From Streptomyces sp. NBC_00536 (GTDB taxonomy: Bacteria; Actinomycetota; Actinomycetes; Streptomycetales; Streptomycetaceae): a stretch of 64,000 bases of DNA. The notes beneath the pieces were generated by a model. The model was not told where the DNA came from. It was given only the letters and a program-made list of their open reading frames with translations, and searched no databases. Position numbers and translations under genes: made by a program. The DNA is taken from contig NZ_CP107819.1 of NCBI RefSeq assembly GCF_036346295.1, positions 4,340,001 to 4,404,000 of the forward strand, read 5' to 3'. Shown here piece by piece: positions 20,201-26,086 of the stretch (position 1 is its first letter; each line of letters starts with the position of its first letter).

Positions 20201-21164
20201 AGAGGGGGAGGACTTCGGTGAAGCGGAGATTCCGCTTGTTGAGCGCGTCCGCCGTGTCGCGGATCTCGCGCTCGCCCGAGAGGAAGACCAGGACGTCGCC
20301 CGGACCCTCGGACTGCAGCTCGTCGACGGCCTCGCAGATCGCGGTGATCTGGTCGCGGTCGCTGTCGTCGCCCTCCTCTTCGAGGAGCGGGCGGTAGCGC
20401 ACCTCGACCGGATAGGTCCGGCCGCTGACCTCGACGATCGGGGCCTCGCCGAAGTGCCGGGAGAACCGCTCGGGGTCGATCGTCGCCGAGGTGATGATGA
20501 CCTTGAGGTCCGGGCGCTTCGGCAGCAGCGTGGCCAGGTAGCCGAGCAGGAAGTCGATGTTCAGCGACCGCTCGTGGGCCTCGTCGATGATGATCGTGTC
20601 GTACGCGCGCAGCTCGCGGTCCGTCTGGATCTCGGCCAGCAGGATGCCGTCCGTCATCAGCTTCACGAAGGTCGCGTCCTGGTCCACCTGGTCGGTGAAC
20701 CGGACCTTCCAGCCGACCGTCTGGCCGATCTCGGACTTCAGCTCCTCGGCGATCCGCTCCGCGACCGTGCGGGCCGCGATCCGGCGGGGCTGGGTGTGGC
20801 CGATCATGCCCCGGACACCGCGCCCCAGCTCCATGCAGATCTTGGGGATCTGGGTGGTCTTGCCGGAGCCGGTCTCGCCAGCGACGATCACGACCTGGTG
20901 GTCGCGTATCGCCTCGGCGATCTCGTCCTTCTTCTGGCTGACCGGAAGGTTCTCGGGATAGGTGACCTCGGGCATCCGCGAGGCGCGTCCGGCCAGTCGC
21001 GCGGCGGCCTTCGTGGCCTCCGCGGCGATCTCGTCGAGCACGGCCTGCTTGGCCTCGGGCTTGCGGATACGGCGGGCGCCTTCGAGGCGGCGGCCGAGGC
21101 GGTGCGCGTCGCGGAGGGAGATCTCACCGAGAAGCGTCTGCAGGGCGGCGAAGGAAGTAGACAT
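17241..21164 (-). CDS. hrpA: ATP-dependent RNA helicase HrpA
   Basis: A DEAH-box RNA helicase of 1307 residues, the usual bacterial HrpA length. Motif I is GETGSGKTTQIPKIC near residue 95, motif II DEAH is in IIIDEAHERSLNIDF, motif III is SAT in VIITSATIDPERF, and motif VI is in QRKGRCGRTSDG. These are followed by the HA2/OB domains and the long C-terminal DUF3418 part unique to HrpA. It acts in the cytoplasm on structured RNA or stalled ribosomes. No intergenic operon partner is apparent. The ribosome site is weak. Confidence 0.96.
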   Translation of the reverse strand: MSTSFAALQTLLGEISLRDAHRLGRRLEGARRIRKPEAKQAVLDEIAAEATKAAARLAGRASRMPEVTYPENLPVSQKKDEIAEAIRDHQVVIVAGETGSGKTTQIPKICMELGRGVRGMIGHTQPRRIAARTVAERIAEELKSEIGQTVGWKVRFTDQVDQDATFVKLMTDGILLAEIQTDRELRAYDTIIIDEAHERSLNIDFLLGYLATLLPKRPDLKVIITSATIDPERFSRHFGEAPIVEVSGRTYPVEVRYRPLLEEEGDDSDRDQITAICEAVDELQSEGPGDVLVFLSGEREIRDTADALNKRNLRFTEVLPLYARLSHAEQHRVFQQHTGRRIVLATNVAETSLTVPGIKYVIDPGNARISRYSHRTKVQRLPIERISQASANQRKGRCGRTSDGICIRLYSEDDFLSRPEFTDAEILRTNLASVILQMTAAGLGEIEKFPFIDPPDHRNIRDGVQLLQELGALDPAEKDHSKRLTPMGRQLSQLPVDPRLARMVVEADKNNCVREVMVIAAALSIQDPRERPSDKQTQADQNHARFKDETSDFLSFLNMWRYVREQQKERGSSSFRRMCKQEYLNFLRIREWQDIYSQLRTVAKTMGIHVNEADAPEQHIHVSLLAGLLSHIGLKDTDKNEYLGARSAKFAIFPGSALFKKQPKFVMSAELVETSRLWARVNAKVEPEWVEPLAQHLIKRTYSEPHWEKDQAAVMAFEKVTLYGVPIVAQRKINYGRIDAEVSRELFIRNALVEGDWRTHHKFYADNRKLLTEVEELEHRARRRDIVVDDETLFDFYDQKIPEHVVSGAHFDSWWKHKKRDEPELLDFERAMLLTEKAAGVTKDDYPDSWRQGALKFRVTYQFEPGADADGVTVHIPLTVLNQVTDEGFDWQIPGLREEIVTELIRSLPKPIRRHYVPAPNFATRFLDTAVPLQEPLTVTLARELKRMVGVPVAAEDFDLSRIADHLKITFRIVDERRKNIAEDKDLEALRLRLRPKARQALSQAAAATAERAGGETIERTGLTDWTIGTLTKVFETRRAGQPVKAYPALVDAGASVSVRLFDTEAEQQLAMWRGTRKLILLNIAVNPAKFASDKLGNQAKLALSRNPHGSIQALFDDCATAAADKLIADHGGPAWDEAGFRKLYDAVRTDLVDTTVRTVGQVQQVLAAWQACERRLKATNSLTLVANVQDVQKQLAALVPAGFVTLTGLKRLPDLMRYLVAADRRLQQMPTSVQRDTTRMEKVHEMQDEYAWLLEQLPKGRPVPTAVTDIRWMIEELRVSYFAHALGTAYPVSDKRIVKAVDALAP

Positions 21165-21281
21165 ACCTGGTCGAGGATCTCACCCGTGGGCGTCGGGTGG
21201 CGAACGCATTTGTGGGGCGGCCCCGTACCATTTCCGGACGAGTCCCCCCAAGCAGCCCACCGTGTGAGTGAGAGGCCCGCC

Positions 21282-21671
21282 ATGTCCCGCCCCGCCCCGC
21301 GCATCTGGTGCCTGCTGGGCGCCGTCCTCGCGGTGCTGGTGGGGTGTCTCGCGGCGGTGCCGGTGCCTGCGGGGGCGGGGACACCGGTTCGGAAAGCCGT
21401 GCACGTGACGGTGCAGGCCGTGGACAGCGCCCCCGTGGCCCTGGCGATGGCGCCCGCCGACCGGGGCCCCTCGTGCACGCCGGACGATCCCGACCGCGGC
21501 CGGGTCCCGGCCGTGCCGCAGCGCGCCTCCGGGGACCACGGGTACCCGCCGGTCGCGCGGTGCGCGGCGGAGCAGGACCGGCAGGCCTGGGGCACGCCCG
21601 TACGGGCGCCCGCACGCGGGCCGGACCGCGCGGCGCCGGGGCCACTGGAGATGTCCGTGATGCGGGTCTAG
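21282..21671 (+). CDS. Small secreted or membrane-anchored hypothetical protein
   Basis: A 129-residue protein. The first 30 residues (MSRPAPRIWCLLGAVLAVLV...) form a clear signal or anchor with a small-residue end (VPAGAG). The rest is hydrophilic, Pro/Arg/Asp-rich and probably disordered, with two Cys that could pair. I recognise no family. A GTG seven codons upstream is also in frame. The antisense strand is open too, but signal-peptide structure and position ahead of the dsbA-ccdA pair favour this reading. It may be an extracytoplasmic partner of the thiol system (inference). Confidence 0.55.
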   Translation: MSRPAPRIWCLLGAVLAVLVGCLAAVPVPAGAGTPVRKAVHVTVQAVDSAPVALAMAPADRGPSCTPDDPDRGRVPAVPQRASGDHGYPPVARCAAEQDRQAWGTPVRAPARGPDRAAPGPLEMSVMRV

Positions 21672-21733
21672 GAGGACCGGTTCCCCCGGTCCGCCCACTC
21701 CCCTTTCCTCACCCACCGCTCCGGAGCACCCGC

Positions 21734-22465
21734 ATGACCTCTTCTTCCCGTTCCGCCCGCAAGCCCCTGCTGATCTCCGCCGGGGTCGCGCTCGCCGCCG
21801 TCACCCTCGGCATCGTGTCCTGGCAGGCCACCGCTCCCAAGGAGGCGGCTTCCGAACCCGCCTCCGCGTCCGCGCCGCAGGCCCCCGACAGCCGCGCCGA
21901 GCTGATGAAGCTGGCCCGCCGCGACGCGAACGACAAGCTGACCACCGGCCGCGCCGACGCGCCCGTCGTCCTCATCGAGTACTCCGACTTCAAGTGCGGC
22001 TACTGCGGCAAGTTCGCCCGCGACACCGAACCCGAACTGGTGAAGAAGTACGTCGAGGACGGCACCCTGCGCATCGAATGGCGCAACTTCCCGATCTTCG
22101 GGGCCGAGTCCGAGGCGGCCGCGAAGGCCGCGTGGGCCGCCGGACAGCAGGACCGCTTCGCCGCGTTCCACGCCGCCGCCTATGCCGAGGGCGCCAAGGA
22201 GAAGGGCTTCGGCGAGGCCCGCCTGCTGGAGATCGCCAAGGAAGCCGGGGTCCCGGACCTGGAGCGCTTCCAGCGGGACATGGGCGGCGAGCAGGCCGCC
22301 GCGGCCGTCCGCACCGACCAGGAGGAGGGCTACCGCATCGGCGTCACCTCCACCCCGTCCTTCCTGGTCAACGGGCAGCCCATCGCGGGCGCCCAGCCGG
22401 ATTCGGTCTTCACCGCGGCGATCACCAAGGCCAAGCAGGCCGCGCAGGCGGCGGCCGCGAAGTGA
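21734..22465 (+). CDS. DsbA-like membrane-anchored thioredoxin-fold protein
   Basis: A 243-residue protein with an N-terminal anchor (residues 11-30), then an Ala/Pro linker and a DsbA/thioredoxin_4 domain. The redox motif C88-G-Y-C91 sits in LIEYSDFKCGYCGKFARD and the cis-Pro is in GVTSTPSFLVNGQPI. It should act outside the membrane as a disulfide oxidase or isomerase. The gene downstream overlaps by four bases and encodes a CcdA-like electron carrier, so the pair is probably a coupled redox system. The ATG at 21734 is chosen because it starts the signal anchor. Confidence 0.9.
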   Translation: MTSSSRSARKPLLISAGVALAAVTLGIVSWQATAPKEAASEPASASAPQAPDSRAELMKLARRDANDKLTTGRADAPVVLIEYSDFKCGYCGKFARDTEPELVKKYVEDGTLRIEWRNFPIFGAESEAAAKAAWAAGQQDRFAAFHAAAYAEGAKEKGFGEARLLEIAKEAGVPDLERFQRDMGGEQAAAAVRTDQEEGYRIGVTSTPSFLVNGQPIAGAQPDSVFTAAITKAKQAAQAAAAK

Positions 22466-23298
22466 ACGGCATCGGATACCTGGCCGCCCTGCTGGGCGGC
22501 CTCCTCGCGCTGCTCAGCCCGTGCAGCGCGCTGCTGCTGCCCGCCTTCTTCGCCTACTCCATCGACTCCGCGTCCCGGCTGCTGGCCCGCACCGGGATCT
22601 TCTACGCCGGGCTCGCGACCACCCTGGTGCCGCTGGGCGCGGCCGGTTCGTACGCCGGCCGCTTCTTCCACGGCAACCGGGACGCCCTGGTCCTCTTCGG
22701 CGGCTGGCTGATCATCGCGCTGGGCCTGGCGCAGATCCTGGGCCTGGGCTTCGCCTCGCGCCGGATCTCGGACCTCTCCGGCCGGATCCGGCCGACCACC
22801 GCCCTCTCCGTGTACGCGCTGGGCGCGGTCTACGGGCTGGCCGGATTCTGTGCGGGCCCGATCCTGGGCAGTGTCCTCACCGTCGCGGCGGTGAGCGGCA
22901 GCCCGGTCTACGGCGGCCTGCTGCTGGCCGTCTACGCGCTCGGGATGGCCGTACCGCTCTTCCTGCTGGCGCTGCTCTGGGAGCGGTTCGACCTCGGGCG
23001 GCGGCGCTGGCTGCGCGGCCGGGTGGTCCGGGCGGGCCGCTTCGAACTGCACACGACCTCGCTGCTGTCCGGCCTGTTCTTCATCGCGCTGGGCGCGCTG
23101 TTCCTGGTCTACGACGGGGCGAGCGCGCTGCCGGGGCTGCTGGACGTGGACGACTCGTTCGCCGTGGAGGAGTGGGTGCGCACCGCCACGGCCGGGGTGC
23201 CGGACTGGGCGCTGCTCGGGCTGATCGCGGCCGGGGCGCTGGGCGTGGGCCTGGTGCGCTGGCGGCGTACGGCCCGTACGGCGGGAGACGAGGGGTAA
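22462..23298 (+). CDS. CcdA/DsbD-type cytochrome c biogenesis membrane protein
   Basis: A 278-residue integral membrane protein with six predicted helices. The two conserved intramembrane cysteines are present, in LLSPCSALLLPAFF and GLAGFCAGPILGS, so it can carry reducing equivalents across the membrane. The start is a GTG in a GTGA overlap with the DsbA-like gene. The likely role is reducing or recycling the partner thioredoxin-fold protein. The C-terminal part adds a seventh hydrophobic stretch (WALLGLIAAGALGVGLV). A strong hairpin follows. Confidence 0.88.
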   Translation: MNGIGYLAALLGGLLALLSPCSALLLPAFFAYSIDSASRLLARTGIFYAGLATTLVPLGAAGSYAGRFFHGNRDALVLFGGWLIIALGLAQILGLGFASRRISDLSGRIRPTTALSVYALGAVYGLAGFCAGPILGSVLTVAAVSGSPVYGGLLLAVYALGMAVPLFLLALLWERFDLGRRRWLRGRVVRAGRFELHTTSLLSGLFFIALGALFLVYDGASALPGLLDVDDSFAVEEWVRTATAGVPDWALLGLIAAGALGVGLVRWRRTARTAGDEG

Positions 23299-23302
23299 CG
23301 CG

Positions 23303-23331
23303 GAAGGCCCCGTCCGATGGACGGGGCCTTC
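23303..23331. terminator. Bidirectional terminator between ccdA-like gene and tRNA-Phe
   Basis: A 13-bp perfect stem of GAAGGCCCCGTCC with GGACGGGGCCTTC and loop GAT, between the convergent protein gene and the tRNA cluster. Confidence 0.82.
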
Positions 23332-23338
23332 TCGAAGG

Positions 23339-23412
23339 TGGCTGGGGCCGGGGTCGAACCGGCGACCTATCGCTTTTCAGGCGATCGCTCGTACCAACTG
23401 AGCTACCCAGCC
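23339..23412 (-). tRNA. tRNA-Phe(GAA)
   Basis: A 74-base cloverleaf with acceptor GGCTGGG/CCCAGCC, discriminator A and anticodon loop CTGAAAA (GAA). It is the last gene of a Glu-Asp-Phe tandem. Confidence 0.97.
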
Positions 23413-23434
23413 ACGAAACTCTTACGAGCTTCAG

Positions 23435-23508
23435 CGAACCTGACGGGACTTGAACCCGCGACCTCCACCTTGACAGGGTGGCGAGCTAACCAACTGCTCC
23501 ACAGGTCC
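23435..23508 (-). tRNA. tRNA-Asp(GTC), copy 2
   Basis: The gene body is identical to the tRNA-Asp at 17088-17161, with acceptor GGACCTG/CAGGTTC and anticodon GTC. It is the middle gene of the cluster. Confidence 0.97.
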
Positions 23509-23547
23509 TTGCAATGTGCGAGCGCAAGTCTCGCACACGGTGTTGCG

Positions 23548-23620
23548 TACCCCCAACGGGATTCGAACCCGTGCTACCGCCTTGAAAGGGCGGCGTCCTG
23601 GGCCACTAGACGATGAGGGC
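23548..23620 (-). tRNA. tRNA-Glu(TTC)
   Basis: A 73-base cloverleaf. Anticodon loop CTTTCAA gives TTC. The T-arm is ACGGG-TTCGAAT-CCCGT. The first acceptor pair is G-T. It is the first gene of the tandem cluster. Confidence 0.95.
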
Positions 23621-23766
23621 TAAAGGCCCGCCTAGGCACTTTCCAGCGCGTCGGGGACGTGAGAAGCATATGGGATCGGGGCGGCGATCGCCAAAACGGT
23701 TTCCCCCGGTGTTTCCCCCGGTGGGGCGGGCGGTCCCCGCGGCCCGCCGCGCTTCCCTCCGGAGAC

Positions 23767-24117
23767 TCAGCCCCAGCCCAGTTCGTGGAGCCGGTCGTCG
23801 TCGATGCCGAAGTGGTGGGCGATCTCGTGCACGACGGTCACGGCGACCTCGTGCACCACGTCGTCGGGCGCCTCGCAGTACCGCAGGGTCGGGCCCATGT
23901 AGATCGAGATCCGGTCCGGCAGCACCCCGGCGTACCACTCGCCGCGCTCGGTCAGCGGCGTCCCCTCGTAGAGCCCCAGCAGTTCCGGGTCGTCCGCGGG
24001 AGGCTCGTCCTCCACGAACACCGCCACGTTGTCCATTACCCGGGTCAGCTCGGGCGGGATCCGGTCCAGGGCCTGGGCCACCAGCTCTTCGAAGTCGTCG
24101 CGCGTCATCTGCAGCAC
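23767..24117 (-). CDS. Small zincin-like metallopeptidase family protein
   Basis: A 116-residue protein of the DUF1025/metallopeptidase family. The zinc motif H97-E-I-A-H101-H-F-G-I-D is intact in VVHEIAHHFGIDDD. The N-terminal helix DDFEELVAQALDRIP is typical. It is cytoplasmic, with no signal, and the natural substrate of this family is unknown. The frame opens at a GTG (24117) with an ATG three codons later. Neither has a good ribosome site. It is followed by the tRNA cluster on the same strand. Confidence 0.88.
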   Translation of the reverse strand: MLQMTRDDFEELVAQALDRIPPELTRVMDNVAVFVEDEPPADDPELLGLYEGTPLTERGEWYAGVLPDRISIYMGPTLRYCEAPDDVVHEVAVTVVHEIAHHFGIDDDRLHELGWG

Positions 24118-24242
24118 CCGCCCATTGTCCGGGAGGGACGTGCCGTCCGGGAGGGAAGCGCCCCGGCGCGTGAGAATGGCCCGGTGGCGACAGTGACGAC
24201 AGTGCTGATGTGTGCAGCGTTGATGTGTGCGGCGGGGCGCGG

Positions 24243-24728
24243 ATGACCCGGCCGGTCGAGGGTTCCGAGGCGATCGACCCGGACGTCGACCTCCATGTGC
24301 CGGCGCAGCGCGGCGAACCGCAGCGCCGCGTGCTCGCGGCCGTGGCGGCCGGCGGCGCCGTGGGCGCCTCGGCGCGGTACGCGGTCGGGCTGCTGTGGCC
24401 GACCGCGCCCGGGGCCTTCCCGTGGGCGACCCTCTGGATCAACGCGGCGGGCTGCGCGCTCATCGGCGTACTGATGGTGCTGATCAGCGAGGGTGGCCGG
24501 TCGGCGCATCCCCTCGTACGGCCCTTCCTGGGGGTCGGGGTGCTCGGCGGATTCACCACCTTCTCCACCTACGCCGTGGACTTCGCGCGGCTGCTGGACG
24601 CCGGTGCGGCCCGGACCGCACTGGCGTACGCCGGTCTCACGGTCGTGGCCGCGCTGGGCGCGGTGTGGGCGGCGGCCCGGGTGACCCGCCTCGCGGTCGG
24701 CGACCGAGGGGCGCGGGCGGGCCTGTGA
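24243..24728 (+). CDS. crcB: Fluoride efflux channel CrcB/Fluc, subunit 1
   Basis: A 161-residue membrane protein with four helices. Family marks are [15 protein letters not shown], the central [13 protein letters not shown] with its channel Asn, and [13 protein letters not shown] with the Phe/Thr residues lining the fluoride path. A 35-residue hydrophilic N-terminal extension precedes the first helix. Paired crcB genes encode two subunits that assemble antiparallel. The next gene overlaps by four bases. I see no fluoride riboswitch upstream. Confidence 0.93.
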   Translation: MTRPVEGSEAIDPDVDLHVPAQRGEPQRRVLAAVAAGGAVGASARYAVGLLWPTAPGAFPWATLWINAAGCALIGVLMVLISEGGRSAHPLVRPFLGVGVLGGFTTFSTYAVDFARLLDAGAARTALAYAGLTVVAALGAVWAAARVTRLAVGDRGARAGL

Positions 24729-25102
24729 ACTGGCTGATGGTGGTCCTGGGTGCGGTGGTGGGGGCCCCGCTGCGCTATCTGACCGACCGCGCGGTGCAGG
24801 TGCGCCACGATTCGGTGTTCCCCTGGGGGACCTTCGTGGTGAACGCGGCCGCCTGTCTCGTGCTGGGGGCGCTGACGGGGGCGGTGCTGGACGGCGCGGC
24901 CTCCTCGCGGCTGAACCTGCTGCTCGGGACGGGGCTGTGCGGGGCGCTGAGCACCTACTCGACGTTCTCCTACGAGACGCTCCGACTGGCGGAGCGGGGC
25001 TGGAAGTTCCTCGCGGTGGTGAACGTGGCCGCGTCCGTGCTGGTCGGGCTGGGCGCCGTGGACCTGGGGCTGCGGGTGGCGCGGGGGCTGGCCGCGGGCT
25101 GA
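24725..25102 (+). CDS. crcB: Fluoride efflux channel CrcB/Fluc, subunit 2
   Basis: A 125-residue four-helix Fluc subunit with [15 protein letters not shown], the channel Asn in [12 protein letters not shown], and [13 protein letters not shown]. The GTG start forms a GTGA overlap with the first crcB. It lacks the N-terminal extension of its partner, so the two are diverged subunits, consistent with a heterodimeric channel. Confidence 0.93.
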   Translation: MNWLMVVLGAVVGAPLRYLTDRAVQVRHDSVFPWGTFVVNAAACLVLGALTGAVLDGAASSRLNLLLGTGLCGALSTYSTFSYETLRLAERGWKFLAVVNVAASVLVGLGAVDLGLRVARGLAAG

Positions 25103-25235
25103 GTGCGCGGGCGCAGTGAGCCGGTGGCGGAAGGGGCGTGTCTCTTACGGGGCAAAGAGAGTTGGGCACATTGACCCGTTCACCGCGGAAACCCGTTCAC
25201 GGCGGAAACCTGCCCCTGTCCCGGAGGTGCCACCC

Positions 25236-25799
25236 GTGCGCCACTTGTCTGCTTCCGTCCGACTGGCCGTCGCCACGCTCGCGCTCACGGCCACGGCGGG
25301 CTGCATGAGTGTCACCGACGACGCCGCCAAGCCCGGAGCCACGTCCCCAGCGGGCCACCAGGGCGCCGCCGCCGAGTCCGGAGGCGGCTCCTCCGGGGGC
25401 CGGAGCGGCGGGGCGCACGGCGGCGGGCACGACAAGAAGGACGGTACGGGCGACAAGGCGAGCGCCGTGGGCCCCGACGGGAAGATGCTGCCCCCGGGCG
25501 CCTCGGCCAGCCCGGGCGCGGCGGTGGCGGGCGCCCCCGGCGGCCCCTCCCCGTCGGCCGGCCCGGGCGCGGGCGGCAACGGGGGTGGGGGTGGACCGGT
25601 GGGTCCCGGACCGGGGCCGGGGCACCCTGCCACCTCGGCGGGCGGGACGACCGCGGGGTCTGGTGGGTCTGGCGGGACCGGTGGGTCTGGTGGGGGCACT
25701 CCGCCCACCCCGGCGCCGAGTCCGTCGTCCCCGCCGCCTGTGACTCCGCCCACTCCGACGCCCTCCCCGGTGGACCCTTCGCCGCCCGTCACGACCTAG
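25236..25799 (+). CDS. Low-complexity secreted lipoprotein
   Basis: A 187-residue protein with a lipoprotein signal. Basic VRHLSASVR precedes the hydrophobic LAVATLALTATAGC, with the lipobox Cys at about residue 26. The remainder is almost entirely Gly/Ser/Ala, then Gly/Pro, then Pro/Thr/Ser/Val repeats ending in a PxPxP tail, with no globular domain. Such sequences act as flexible surface or wall-spanning linkers (inference). The GTG at 25236 has GGAGGT seven bases upstream and starts the signal. The frame is open earlier, but that part is not signal-like. Confidence 0.72.
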   Translation: MRHLSASVRLAVATLALTATAGCMSVTDDAAKPGATSPAGHQGAAAESGGGSSGGRSGGAHGGGHDKKDGTGDKASAVGPDGKMLPPGASASPGAAVAGAPGGPSPSAGPGAGGNGGGGGPVGPGPGPGHPATSAGGTTAGSGGSGGTGGSGGGTPPTPAPSPSSPPPVTPPTPTPSPVDPSPPVTT

Positions 25800-26086
25800 T
25801 CCGGAGCCCTCTCCGAGCCGCTTCGGGTGGGCGAGTGGGACTCGTACTCCTGTTTGGCGAAGTGACGTTCTTGCAGGTCAGTGGCCTCTTGGTGGGGGTG
25901 ACTTGCCAGAGTGGGGGGAGGGTGCGTATGGTTATAGATCGTTTGATCCCATTGCCCGGCGCCGAATCCGAAGAGCGCCGCGTGGCGCGTACTCTCCCCT
26001 ACCGTGGCTGACCGCATTGAGGCGGTCGATTTGCGATTCACGGAGTTTGGGCGCGTGCCGAGACTCCGGAAGGTTTCGCATTTCGC
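25800..26086. promoter_or_regulatory. Long leader/promoter region of the DEAD-box helicase gene
   Basis: 287 bases. A TATAGA at 25933-25938, with TGACTT 18 bases upstream, is a plausible sigma-70-like promoter and would leave a 5' leader of about 140 bases. Long leaders are common for cold-regulated helicase genes, but no RNA fold was proven here. Confidence 0.4.

Noticed and set aside
17214..21671. Very long open frame antisense to hrpA
   Set aside because: High-GC codon bias opens antisense frames. The hrpA strand contains all helicase motifs in order, while the antisense translation is repetitive Leu/Gly/Asp/Arg text without domains. Only its last 390 bases, past hrpA, look like a real gene.
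24118..24242. Fluoride riboswitch before crcB
   Set aside because: The short gap lacks the conserved crcB-motif sequence.
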